Below are positions 49,501 to 60,935 of a stretch of DNA of 64,000 nt, one piece after another. Source of the stretch: Ligula intestinalis (taxonomy: Eukaryota; Platyhelminthes; Cestoda; Diphyllobothriidea; Diphyllobothriidae); assembly GCA_036362985.1 (NCBI GenBank), contig JAYGXS010000006.1, positions 11,038,391-11,102,390 on the forward strand, given 5' to 3'. Each line of letters opens with the position of its first letter. Position 1 is the stretch's first letter. The position numbers and the translations under genes were made by a program. The notes beneath the pieces are model-generated. The model had not been told where the DNA came from, did not search any database, and was given only the letters and a program-made list of their open reading frames with translations.

Positions 49501-52320
49501 CCTTACCACTGTCTCCGGCGATGTCTTCTGCTAACTGAGCAGACAGGTGCAGTTTTCCTGTTTCCTTTTTTTAATGCGTACTCTTCTTTAAAGTCTCTAG
49601 GGATGATGTGCTTCCTCCCCAATAAAGAGGACTGACGTTATATAGTATCGAGCAGTTTTAAATAAAATGCAGACTTCCGGGCAATGGCTACCGTCCCAAT
49701 GCTATTTCCAGTGGATAACCGCTCATCTGGAATATTAAACGACATTTAAAATTAGTTTTTAACTAGAAACGATTATCTAAGTGGGGTTGTAATGGTGAAA
49801 ATCACTCAAAAACTGCAGGGCCATGTTCAACCTGCCAGGCTGCTGGTTTTTGAAAGTGTCTAAAAATGCGGCATTTGGGAAAACATTTGCTATTTAAGTA
49901 GCATGTATTTTAATATTTATTTAAAATTCCTTCCGAAACTAAATACATTTTATTGAAGTAAAATTGAAAATGTCCAGTTTTGTACTCATTTAATGACTAA
50001 CAATATGTTCTTCGAATATTTCACTTAAACAAAGTCTGTTATTTTGTTTTAAAGACGATTTGCATTGTGGATTGTTTGGTGGTCTTAAAATGGTCATTGT
50101 AGTCACATCAACGGCTTTTAGGAAGCAAACGATAAAGAGCACACCCAAAGGATTATATGGTTTTTCTAACAAGGACAGCATACAGCTTGTAGACTGGAAA
50201 CCCTAAAAGCAAACACGATCGAGGATCGGACTCAAAATTTTTGAGAATCAAAAAGCTTTGTGAATCCTAAGCAAATCATTTTTTTTAAGCACAAAGGTTG
50301 CTGTGAAATGCATGCAATTTTGAATGCGACTAAAAAAATAGGCATTAAGAAGATAAAATCCTGGCGGATCTGAAATAACTGGCAATTATGCTCTCCTTTA
50401 CTTACTGTTACAGCCCTAAATTAAGAATCCGTCCAAGTCACAATCGAATTTAAGAATTTCGGTCATAAATTCAATGCTTTTTCAAGGAAAGGCATCGTTT
50501 TTGAAAATGAGGAAATTCATTCAGTTAATTTTTGACACTGGATTTCCAGGTCATCGTAAAAAATGAAAAAAACTTGCAAAGAACACTAAACATTTTAAAG
50601 TTCTGATGCATGTCATTACTACGTTATCAAGATGGAACGTCAGTCGAGTATGCTACTTTATTTTCTGACTCCGAGGGTGCAATATTCTGCACTGGAAGAC
50701 AATGGCAGACTTTTGTGCATTTGCCTGCCTATTGCGACATAGACTGTCGTCATTTATTTGTGCTATAAATATGGAAATATATTTTGAGAAATAAAAAATT
50801 AATAAATTAATTCAAAAACCAAATAAAATGTCAGTCGAGTACTAACAAGATAAATTTTCCACTTAAAGACATTACCTTTTTGTTTAAACCTTCAACAAAA
50901 GCCTGGTTTGCCCGAATCCCAATATGCCTGGCCTTTGTAATCGGTGAACTCAATTAAAATTCCCTTTTGAAGTGATTTATCTTTAATTTCTGTATTCTAT
51001 ATTCGATTTCTATATTCTATTTTATAGATTGCCATGAGTGCAGTGCGTATTTACAAAAAAAATTGATTGATTTCGTTGGCGTATATTTAAATTTTTTATA
51101 CTATCATATCCATTGTCGAATGGAGATCTCGGCCTGCGCTATAATTCCATTCCATGTGTCAGCTCATAGCAGACACTTTGGCCACCAAGGTTTGTCATAT
51201 TTATAAGCACTGACCGGGCGTCTATGGTAAAAAAATAACAGCGAACATTTGTTTTGACTTATTTGGCCAATATGGTAGTAACCAAACAAGTCTGGATTTC
51301 GCGTAGATTAAATTTCCCAGTGTATTTGGCCGACCTTTTTACGCATGTCAAACGACACACTGGTCGATTTGTTTTTTCTACCTTGAGGCGTGTTGACTCC
51401 AGGCACCAATAAGGAAGCGTCTGCAAAAGTTTAAACGCAGCGGCAAATACCAGACAGGTTGGGAAGTCGGTTTTTGTTTTTCTACTAACCAAGCCGGTAT
51501 GTCAGATGCAAACAAAATAAAGCGGCAAAAAGCAGATCTAACCAAGCCTCTTGTAGTTTACTGGCTGAATATCGAACGATCTAAAGCAATGGTAGCAATT
51601 CAGCAATTTTTTTATAAAAATGAACAACCATAGCTGTCAGTACTTCCACAAATACTCAGGTTATCACATTGGGGGGAATATCCTGCTATCATACGTTCCA
51701 GTCCCAGCCAATGCGGACTGGACGGAACGATGGTTTGCCTTTTTATATAACTCAACATATTTATCATACTACAAGTTTTTTAAGTACGGATAGCGTGCTT
51801 ATTTTCCTTGCTTAGATCATCTTGAGCTGGCTACTTCTTGTTATTTAATTTTAGAGGACCAGGGTGGACTGAACCAGCCGTCGAAATTTTCCTTGCCACC
51901 ATCTCGTTTTTCCCCATCTGTTTCCGTTTTTTAAGACTGGCTTACATAATGTGATTTCACCGGATAGTAAGTTTAATCACGGTTGATATCAGTCTCTTGT
52001 AGTCAAATAACACGAAGGTGTTTATTCACTCGAATTCCTCTACAACGCAATTCACACTATTTGGCCTGTGATTAACTAAAATACAAACGAGTTCACAGAC
52101 TGGACCTTGTCCACTTTGTGGTAATCCTTAGGATGGGGCATATGTTAGCGGAGTCATTCAGCAAACAGTAACGATAATGTCCTTCTGCCCATATGATCAG
52201 CCGCCCTGAAACGTGGCTCCAGAGAAAACTCCAAATGCACCAGGAGGGGACGAATATTTCCTGTAACTGATAGGTGTGTGCTTATCTGCCACAGCAATGC
52301 ATATCGTTTTCATCATCCTC
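49501..52320. other. Gene-free AT-rich stretch
   Basis: No gene recognised. TATTCTAT-type words repeat at 50992-51026. Confidence 0.55.
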
Positions 52321-52323
52321 CTA

Positions 52324-52412
52324 AGAAGACGAAGGAGAAGAAGTTACGATGACGTGGGCCGATTTATATGAAAACTGCCGTTTCGGGCACTCGCTCAGTT
52401 TCATCGTCAGAG
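52324..52412 (-). mobile_element. PLE terminal end with hammerhead-like motif
   Basis: On the minus strand: TACTCTGACGA, a 19-nt spacer with ACT pairing AGT around GAGCG, GAAAC, GGC, AGTTTTCATATAAATC, CATCGTAACTTCTTCTCC. CTGACGA is an acceptable hammerhead core, because the seventh core position is variable. Stem I pairs ACT with AGT. GGC for GTC breaks stem III. Confidence 0.7.
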
Positions 52413-53317
52413 TACCGTGGTAATTGTTCTGTCGCAATTCGACGTCCGGACTAACTAACGGAGCTCCTAGCGATTATTATCCCAAAATAATAAGGACGTA
52501 ACACGCAAAAGTGTTAAGAGGATTAATATTGAAGAAACGAGCACAACCGTAATAATTGTCGGCAAGTGCAGCTACGTAGGTGTAAAAGAGTTTCTGCAAG
52601 TGGGTTAAGCGAAGCTTTATCCAGTAATCAGCCAATCAGGAAAGGGTGCATGTATTGGCGTCAGATCTCGCGAGGAATCGATTCGCTCCGGGCAAGAACG
52701 CGTCGACAGCGGTGGCGCAAAAGTTCAAGTACGCTCAGATATAAAAAAGATGAGTCAGCGCTGGGAGCGCAGCTAAAAAAAGGTTTGGAAGATGAGGTGA
52801 ATACGCGCAGCACTACCGAATTCAGGCTGCCACACTTCCTGGTTGCCGGGACTGTTTTAGCCTTGCCTGCGGATGAAGAGGATGGTTGTCTCTCCTTGTG
52901 TCAGTGGTTGGATATTAAATTTTCCTCTTGAATATTGAAAAGGCTTGCACAATTAGACAACACCAGTCCGTGAGACAAATTAAACTCAGAACTTTTGTCC
53001 GAACGGTAAGAGTCATTGTATAAGCCTTTTATTGGTCTACGAGTCGTGGGGGCTTCATCTAAGCACTCAAAGTTTCAAAGAGAGGTGTACGACTAGCAGA
53101 ATTCCTACGGATGCTATGGAAGGTCAGCAAAAACTGGGATTTACTCGCATAACCCTACCAAGAAGATCTAACAGACCAACACATGCCGATAAGGTAGCGC
53201 ACGCTACTTTATCCATTACTTATGGTACCAAAAAGCGGGACAGCTTCAACAACAAAATATATCACTTAGGTTTTGCCAGATTTGCTTAATCTTCTCGACC
53301 TAATTCTAAAGAAACTA
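52413..53317. other. Stretch without a recognised gene
   Basis: More GC-rich than average. It holds a 121-codon open frame at 52566-52931 (basic first half, no recognised domain) and an 85-codon frame at 53032-53289. TTATTAT, CCCA, AAATAATAA form a small hairpin near 52477-52494. Confidence 0.5.
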
Positions 53318-53320
53318 GCG

Positions 53321-53398
53321 GCATTCGGTGGGATTTAAACCCGCATACTAGAAAAGGCTTTTATGCGACCAACGCTCTACAGTTGAGCTACAAATAGC
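53321..53398 (-). tRNA. tRNA-like sequence, probable tRNA-Met(CAT)-derived pseudogene or SINE head
   Basis: On the minus strand: CTATTTG, TA, D arm GCTC-AACTGTA-GAGC, then GTTGGTCGCATAA, a poorly paired anticodon arm, T arm GCGGG-TTTAAAT-CCCAC, and CGAATGC. The A box (TAGCTCAACTGTAGAGCG) and B box (GGGTTTAAATCCC) are good. Five of seven acceptor pairs form. AGAGCGTTGGTC.CATAA resembles elongator tRNA-Met. The anticodon stem does not close and the base before CAT is G instead of T, so a working tRNA is doubtful. Confidence 0.5.
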
Positions 53399-53407
53399 AC
53401 GTCTTGC

Positions 53408-53417
53408 NNNNNNNNNN
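53408..53417. other. Assembly gap of 10 N
   Basis: Ten N inside the inverted repeat, probably a placeholder of unknown true length. Confidence 0.95.
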
Positions 53418-53469
53418 GTCGCATAAAGGCCTTTCCTATCATGCGGGTTTAAATCCCACCGAATGCCGC

Positions 53470-54860
53470 ATTCGTTATTTTTTATTCAAAAAAACTAAAA
53501 ACCTAAAAAAACATCTTTGTAAGGTACAAATGTTGGTCTCAACTATGTCCATCGTGGGACTCACAACTTTGTGGGCGCAGGGGCGGTGACTTGCGCGTGA
53601 AGGACTTTCAAGTTATATTGGACTTATTTTTAATCTACCGCACTTTCTCTTCGTCCTCACACGCCCGGACCAGGTTCCATAACAGAGTCACAAAGATCGT
53701 GGTGGGAGTGGGAACAGGTGCGGGTGGTCTAGGCCTGCCCCAATCTGCGCACAAAGGACCAAGCTTGCCAAGAAAGGGAGCTTACCGAGCGGCGTGAGAG
53801 ATGGAGAACGGTAAGTACGCTTTTTCGAGAGTACAATGTTCAGCTAACTTGACTGAATTCACCTTGATCAAAAAGGTGTGTACCAGTGGTACAGGAGTAA
53901 AACAGTTAACGCACAAAAATGAACCCCCATTTAAGTGTCAATTCAGCGCTGATTTTCTGTTTTCTTCAGTTTCCTTACACGTAAGGCGTCGCGCCGGGAA
54001 TGGTCGAAAGTCAGCGAAACACTGATATGCCGATGCATGGGACAAGATATGTTGGAAGACTCAGGGGATGAGGCAGAGAAACTTTGCAGTTGTTTGATTA
54101 CGGAGAAGGGGATGGACAACTTCGTCCAGAATTCCATCGACGACATGTGTGCCCTTTGTAAAATCTTGATAACGAAATTTGGCATAAAAAACACACAACC
54201 AGCGGTGTTAGAGAGCATTATGGGACACATCTTAAAATCAGCATAGCTTTTTTAAGCAGGAGGAAAGAGACCAATGTGATGGCTAATGCGGATATCTATG
54301 AACCGACAGATTAGAGGTTGAGAAGTGTGATAAATAAGCTGTTGAATTTTATTGAATCGGGTTTCGATAGAGAAGGAGAAGGGAAAATTTTACGAGAAGA
54401 ATGCCCAGTGATTCAGGCATGGTAGAGGGTTGCAGTTATAGCACGCACTGGAGTTATTTTTGTGATTATTCAGTAAAGGAAAGGTTCTCCAACGAGCGTG
54501 CTAAGACGTGGTCCAAGTCATCCGCCAGATACTTAAGGTATGTCTGCATTTTAAGAGGGTGAAAAATAACCATAGCATTAGCGTACTTAGCATGCAATGT
54601 CATCCTGGAGGTCGAAGCGAAGAGGGAAACTTGGGGGGTGCCACAGGTATTGGGAATAACAGTACGTCTCCGCTTACCGGTTTGGATGAATTGAGTATGG
54701 CAACAAAAATGAGCTCGAAGCCAAAAAGGCAGCCAAGCCAGGCGAGCCGCGCGTGAATGTTTTGGCAAGGACACGATAGTGTTGGACAGAACTGGGGTCA
54801 GAGATTAAGTCAAGAACTGTACAGGCGTTCGCACGATACCTCTTCTGTTGATCTCTCGCA
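53470..54860. other. Stretch with weak coding hints
   Basis: Moderate GC. ATGGAGAACG followed by GTAAGTAC at 53801-53818 looks like a start codon and 5' splice donor. 53973-54246 is described separately. 54466-54774 is open on both strands. Nothing is recognised as a known family. Confidence 0.4.
53973..54246 (+). CDS. Possible terminal exon or gene fragment, unknown function
   Basis: After a pyrimidine-rich TTTTCTGTTTTCTTCAG (a plausible 3' splice site, 53956-53972), one plus-strand frame stays open for about 90 codons to a TAG at 54244. It reads TRKASRREWSKVSETLICRC, then MGQDMLEDSGDEAEKLCSCL, and ends AVLESIMGHILKSA. Acidic and basic residues and a C-rich middle look more protein-like than the other frames, but I recognise no family. 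The minus strand is also open here (54230-53943), so chance openness in GC-richer DNA is a serious alternative. No upstream exon is proven. Confidence 0.22.
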
Positions 54861-54960
54861 GAGGTCAAGTGCGTTAAACCCTAGCAACTGCGATCTTCAC
54901 ATCATGGTTCCTCAGGAGAGAAGAGAGAAAATGGTGAGAAGGCCAGAATGTTCAAAATAG
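54860..54960 (-). repeat. Inverted-repeat partner 1
   Basis: On the minus strand this reads TGAAGATCGCAGTTGCTAGG followed by GTTTAAC, matching 56308-56334 on the plus strand exactly over about 27 bp, with weaker similarity extending about 50 bp each side. The pair flanks the SINE-like element at 55785. Confidence 0.75.
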
Positions 54961-55074
54961 TGTTTTCTTTATACAGAAGAATGGAGAGCAAGCAGGAAGA
55001 AATTTTACTTTGGAGCGCACGACCAGCCAGGAAGCCAGCCGGGTCCTAATTGACGAGAACATCGGGAATCACCG

Positions 55075-55265
55075 ACACACGCTTTGTTCCGGCAGCCAAT
55101 CACGTGGCTAATGTCTAGACTTGCGATAGTGGCGCGACCTTGAGATGGACGAAGTCAGCAGTGGGCGCGCAGGCCTTGCAGGCCAAAGGCGCCATGCGAC
55201 AGCCACTGATCTCAGGTTCCAAGTGGCTGCTAGGGCCACTGCAGACCTCTTAGAACATAGTCGAC
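55075..55265 (+). repeat. GC-rich dispersed repeat, copy 3 (partial)
   Basis: Matches 860-1085 of copy 1: CGCTTTGT.CGG, GCAGGCC.AAAGGCGCCA, TCAGGTTCCAAGTGGCTGCT, AGGGCCACTGC, and CGACCATGAGAACAAC-like text. The first half of the family is missing, so it is truncated. Confidence 0.65.
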
Positions 55266-55784
55266 CATGAGAACAACAGCTACACAAAAGGATAACGGGA
55301 TCCAGCTAAGTGGGAGTAGGATAAAGGCCACAGTAATTAAGAGTCATTGCAGCCTGTAAGTCAGTCCCCCAGTTGGTCATTAGACACAGACGCACATAAG
55401 GTCAGCTGCGTGATCCAAGTTATTGTGTCAGTTGGCAGCTTCGTAAATCATGGCTTTCTGTGCACCCTGATAGATTGAAGTGCGTTAAGGCTCTACCTTA
55501 CTCTCGTTCTCTGTCTTGCGCCAGTCGGTAAGTCGAAACAGTCTGACAACTGAAGCAGGATAAACATAGCATTGCCTAACTAACGCATCACCATGTGCAT
55601 TGTCTGGGATTGGATATGACTGGCTTTACCGGATCCATTTCATTGTATCCTACTAATCGCTATGCGATTGTCTGTGTGGAATCTAAGGTGAGCTCCAGGG
55701 CAAATCCGGAATGTGCATTTTTTAACACCTAGATCGTCGATCCCCACATATTCCCCTTATCCCCCGATCTCAAACATCAAAGCA
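55266..55784. other. Repeat-like stretch without a gene
   Basis: TGGGATTGGATATGACTGGC at 55606-55625 is similar to TGGGATTAGATATGACTGGC at 55863-55882, so a piece of the SINE-like body may also be here. No gene is seen. Confidence 0.5.
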
Positions 55785-55960
55785 ACGAGCCCGTGGTGCA
55801 ATCGTAGAGCGGTAAACTCAATCAAAAAGGTGCCGGATTCGAATCCCGGGTGATCCGCATCTGGGATTAGATATGACTGGCTGATGACGACAAACTAGCC
55901 AGAAGTGACCATTCCGGTCTCCATTTGTTTTGTCGAATCTGTAGGGGAGCTGCAGCCTAT
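55785..55960 (+). mobile_element. tRNA-derived SINE-like element, copy 2
   Basis: A box TGGTGCAATCGTAGAGCG (55795-55812) and B box GGATTCGAATCCC (about 55845-55857), where CCGG and CCGG close the T stem. The tail ATGACTGGCTGATGACGAC and AGCCAGAAGTGACCATTCCG matches copy 1 at 49411-49455. The two heads are much more divergent than the tails outside the A and B boxes. Same orientation as copy 1. Confidence 0.75.
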
Positions 55961-56249
55961 CTCCTTTCCACTAGCGTATTCTCGCGGGAACACTTTTGGC
56001 CGCCCAGTCGCCCGACCCAACGCGATTGCCGATGTCTGCATACAAGGTTTGGACTTTAGCCTCGGGCAGCTGGGGCACAGGCACGCACCCTAAAATGGTC
56101 CGGCCAATCAGAATCCTGAAGCTGGCTCACTGAATACTCGCTCTGGGCCCCTTTATTCCCGCACTTAGGACCACGGCGCTCCAACGGAATGACGTGCGCC
56201 CGAAGTCCAACTTATTTCCACCTATTCTTCGTTCCTTTGTGTACGCAAT
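55961..56249. other. Moderately GC-rich stretch without a gene
   Basis: No gene recognised; it includes GGCCAATCAG, one of several CCAAT-like words in the repeat-rich regions. Confidence 0.45.
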
Positions 56250-56345
56250 AAACTATTCCTACTATTCTGGACTCCGCTGACTTCTCCGACACTAAGTAGC
56301 CATGGCCTGAAGATCGCAGTTGCTAGGGTTTAACTTGCTTAACCC
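56250..56345 (+). repeat. Inverted-repeat partner 2
   Basis: TGAAGATCGCAGTTGCTAGG with GTTTAAC (56308-56334) is exactly the reverse complement of 54868-54896. Upstream, CTATTCTGGACTCC-like text aligns with the minus strand near 54945. Orientation is opposite to partner 1. Confidence 0.75.
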
Positions 56346-59300
56346 CCTGCGGTAGATCCATATTACCGTCTACAGTGTTTATCTGGTGAGGTTAGGAAGA
56401 GAATGCCTGTTTGACTGCAGTCACCGAATATCATCTTTAGGTTAATCCGTCGTTAAATCTGCAAAGAAGGCTCCGGTCGGGTAGGTATACATGGTCTTTG
56501 CACGAGGCTCAGATTGCCCATGCTTAATCCTATTTACTCAGGAAATAGCTTGCTCAGGTGACTTATCCGGTTACGTTCCCAAAAGGTGTCCACAGGCGAA
56601 ATAAATCCTGTTTACATCGCTGGCATAGGAAAGAAATAAACTTATTGTGGTACTACCTTAATTTTCAAACAGATTTCCCACCCCATTCAAAGTGCATTGT
56701 ACGATCAAACAATCCAGTTATTTATCCAGCGTGTTCCTGCCTGCAATTGGACCGGTATTAGTTTCTTAATTTTGCAAGTAATATAAGTAGGACGCTAGGT
56801 AGGAATCACAATATAATAAATTCGGAACAGTTTAATCCTAATAGTTCAGGACTTAACAGATTATCGGTCCTTACGAATCGGATCTGTAAACTATCTGACC
56901 GCAGTAAACTAACGTACAATGACTGCATCAACTGTTGGAGAATAAACCGAAAGGCAAGGCGCGAGAAATCGGTTTCAGGTTTTGCGTAGTTTGCATTGAG
57001 AACTGGGGAATTTTGAGTGTTCAAACAACTTGCCGCAGCCTACGGCCCTAATCTAGCCTGATTGGATGTGTTCCACTCCTGCAAATATCCTATTTTTAAC
57101 AAAGCAAACATCTAAACGTCTTTTCTAATTTCCCATGAGGCTAACAACGAGGTTCAATCTGAGGTAAAAGCTAACCCACTAATTTTTGGGGCAGCTTAAG
57201 TGAGGATTAGCAGGATAGGATACTGATTACTGTCCACATGCCTCCCCCTATCCCACCTACTTGCGTCATTGTTGAGTAAATATACTGCCTCTATATTACT
57301 CCTCGACTCAGGTCGATGAGAGGAAAAACGCATGTAGTAAATGAACTCTGCTGAAACAAAAAGGGAAATGAACAGCCTAAAACATCTACTTGATTGTAGG
57401 TACACATAACAAGGGAATCCTTGTAGCAATAACGGAAGACTGCCCAAGCTCACTGGAAATAAAAAAAATTAAATTGCATATTTCCCGGTAAATTCCAGGT
57501 TGATGAAAACTATTGAGCTAACTGTTTTTCAGTAAACAAAGAAATCCTTCCCAGTTTAATGCGCACGTGTGGACGTCTTATCATATGGCGAAGGAAAAAC
57601 ATCAATAAATTTTTTCTCTTATCCAGCACTGTGTGGTCATTTTATTAGTAGCATGGAAATTAAAGACATGGGAATACTGTTGTATTTTAACTTCAAAAAC
57701 ATTTAGATGATAATAGAACACGCCTTTATAACCTGTACGGTGGGCGAGTGGTCGAAAATGTAGGTCATCCAGCATTCTTTAACTAAAAGAGATTGAACCT
57801 CGGAATATCGTTATTGGAGGTGCCAACAATGGTGACATTTATAGACTTTTATATTTCATGGTTTCTCTGGCCACAGAAGGAACTTTTTACTGCACTTTTA
57901 ATCATCTTAGTAACATGAAGCAGATTGAAAGCTCTTTACGTAACAGACATATTCTCCTTTGTTCCTCTGACACGCATGGCTAGATATCTTCAGCACTTTT
58001 CGGTGTATGCAATTGCAAGCTGAAATAAGTAACGCCGGAATATAAAAACAGTCTGCAAACTTGGTCTTCGGCCAAGCGAATTCTCGGTCATTTATCGCAT
58101 ACAGAATTACCTCTGCATATTTTGCGTTCTGAATACATTAAAGTCATTTGCTGTGGTAAGGGGATTCATGGTCTTTGATCTCTGTGCTAGGTATCTGATT
58201 GAGAGAAATGATGCTGCCTCTGCAGCTCACAAACCACCGGATAAGTCCTACAACTAACAGCAATAACATGTTCATTCAGCCACCATTTTCAGATATGGAA
58301 TTCCGGTTCCATAAGTAGGAATGCAGGCTTCTATCATTCATCGAGTATATACCTTTTTCATCCTTGTTTGTCAGCATATAACTTACCATGCTGACTTACA
58401 GCTAATCAGTCGCACTAAAGCTCTTTTAACTCCAGCTTCTTTTTGTAATCGATAGGGTAAAGTTTGCCTCACGCATTATGTTAGATATCAAGCATTCCGG
58501 ATCCAGTTAATAAAGAATCAATAACGGAAAACTAGTGCCCGCCTAAAAAAACAAAGTTATGTGCCGAATTGTGGGCACCCAATAAGAGAGCGCTGGATTA
58601 AGAACAGTTGGCACTTTACTCACTTTATTTAACTCTCTTAGTGATAGTTCAAAGAGAAAAAGACCATGGCTACGGTAGATTGTATATCTGATGGAATGTG
58701 GAAGTCAAAATTTGCTGGGAGGACTTACCGAATATTTGAGGCTCTTTATTTTGTTAATTGACTTAACTTGAGGCGCAAAATGCTGGTTCTTAAAAAAGAG
58801 TTCAGTTCGGATCAGTAAACTGAGGCTAAATAGGGACGGAATGGGGCCAAATCCAACCTTTCTTGATATCCAATGAATGTCCTACGCTATTAAACGCTGC
58901 GGAAAAAATCTTGTTTGGGTGTATTGTACTGTAGAAGAACATCAGTGAAAGCCAGAAACGTTTTAAGCGTGTGTTAAGACAATTTTGTTTTGCGTTCATG
59001 AGATCTAGGTAAGTGCAGTTTTGACACGCCGTACTATTGTCGGGAAAAGAATAGCCATTTAAGTTTAAAAAAGTATATTTTGCAAATCTGCAAAGTTTTC
59101 TGCCATAAAATTAAGTAATAAACTTAACTGGCTGTATTTGTTTTGCCCCACCTTAAAAACGACCGCAAAAAAGCCTCTATACAAACACCCGAGACATGCC
59201 ATAAATTTTCTCTGTCAAGCTCTATGCAAAATATGTTCAAATATTATCTACGCATAGCGCAGAATACATTAATGGTAAAACTTGAAACGGAACGGGCAGA

Positions 59301-60298
59301 AGAGTATTACTTTTCTCAAAATCGTCGGTAAAATTCTGTTGATCTGCTCTGCTCTAGAGCTGAGCTTAGAAGTAACCAACTAAACTGGAAAGTGAGTTCT
59401 TTCATTTTGAGCGAATGTGTCTGTAACTTTTAGGGAAATAACTGGTCAAAATGTCCCATTTTGATCTTGACTTAATTTACACAGACAATCGACACCAAAA
59501 TATTAATTAAAGCTCTTTTCAAGTGCTAAATTGTCATACAAAACATTTTAATTAATCTTTAGTTTATTCATTTGTGACTTCTATGGTGCTGCTTACCATT
59601 TCATGAACGAGCTGAACCTCGTCGTAATCGTTATTCGGAAATAATTACAAATTAATGTAGCAGACTGAAATTTCTCTTAGCGCACAAAAAATGGTGCGTT
59701 TACGGTTGCACCGCACAATTACATTTATATTTACACGTGAGCTTACGAAATATCTTACTCCTATGACCTCTCAATCGGTTCACTCAAGCAAGCATCTGGT
59801 TGCCTTAGTTCTACGTTACACAAGCAATGTATAAACGGAAGTAACAACTATTAGTTCTCCTGAAATCGTATTCGAATACATACTGGAACTTTGTGCTGTT
59901 CTGTTATAGCCATATATCATATTTCACGCAATATGGGAGCAAATTACCTGAAAAGTTTACAATACGCTCACTTTCTAACGTACTTTTACTTTTGCTGCTT
60001 TGTTCACTCGAATTCACTCGCCTGATTGCAACGTTTTCGGAATTTTTTCTTTTTTTTACTAAAAATCTGGTATTTCTATACAACCTGATCTTCCTTGATA
60101 AATCGCAATGTGCCTTATTGTGAAAATCAACCATTATTCTATTGCTGTAAGGCTTCGGGGGGCATAGCTTGGCCTAAGTTTATGAAACAGAGCGTTTCTT
60201 TTGAAACTCTGCAGACGTCATGGGTTAAAACACTTACTATACTTGTATGGCCGCTTAAACAGAACATGGAAACAGGAACCACCGCCCTATTCCTGGGA
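56346..60298. other. Long gene-free AT-rich stretch
   Basis: No recognised gene, RNA or repeat. Overlapping 76-codon frames on both strands at 59893-60134 are not supported by any motif. Confidence 0.55.
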
Positions 60299-60935
60299 AA
60301 TTAGGTTTAGGACTAAGATGATGGTAAGGGTTCAGTTTAGGGTCAGGTGTAAGATTGGTTGCAGTTGTGATTATTGTTAGGATTGTAGCGACCTCTTAAT
60401 CCAAGCCATGCTTTGTTTACAGGCCTACCAGTCCGTGTGCGCAAGACGAGGTCAAACCTCCGGTCAAGGTCACGACGTGCCTGGCCAACTGGCCAACCAA
60501 TTCCCGAGGCGAAGTCACAAAGGGACCTTAAATGTGGTGACTGCTTATTCTCAGACACCCTCGGAGCAGGCGAGCTACTGCCTGTTGCAGACCTCCAAAC
60601 CCGGCAACTACACCAACCGGAATGCGACTCTGGACTCCGGCCCACTCATGGCTGGAGTGCACTCGTCTGCTGGGAGTCACTTACTCATTACTTATATTCT
60701 ACTCGTTCAATACTTCATTAAATTATCCAAAACACTCTGGTCTTCCACGCCTTATCATACCTTCCAGTTCATAACCGTCAGGATACGTTTCTGTCCTCTA
60801 TTAACCAGTCGAACCACTTCGTATTCCACAGAATTATGTTCCGAGTTAAGGTTAGGGTTCGTGCTAAGTGTAGGGTTTCATTTTTGGGATAGGACTAGAG
60901 TTGAGATTAAGGTGGCAGTTTACTTATTGTTATGC
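60299..60935 (+). repeat. Dispersed repeat pair, copy 2, with TTAGGG-like flanks
   Basis: The core 60440-60830 matches 45895-46330. It is flanked by degenerate TTAGGG-type runs: TTTAGGACTAAG...AAGGGTTCAGTTTAGGGTC at 60303-60345 and TTAAGGTTAGGGTTCG...TGTAGGGTTTC at 60845-60881. The longest open frame of the window (185 codons, 60408-60965) crosses this repeat. It is not intact in the other copy. Confidence 0.65.

Larger units (their letters stand above)
53318..53469. repeat. Inverted repeat of a tRNA-like sequence around the assembly gap
   Basis: Left arm 53318-53369 and right arm 53418-53469 are reverse complements at 48 of 52 positions. The centre holds the rest of the left tRNA-like sequence and ten N (53408-53417). 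The right copy is cut off at the gap. Confidence 0.85.

Noticed and set aside
51259..51492. Minus-strand frame with CVKRSAKYTGK, considered as a GIY-YIG fragment
   Set aside because: The resemblance to the C..KYTG segment is too short, and the following R and EH positions do not fit.
52566..52931. 121-codon frame in a GC-richer patch
   Set aside because: Basic composition and no recognised domain. It lies in repeat-like DNA next to a PLE end.
60299..60935. TTAGGG-like runs considered as interstitial telomere
   Set aside because: No perfect tandem array is present; the words are scattered and degenerate.
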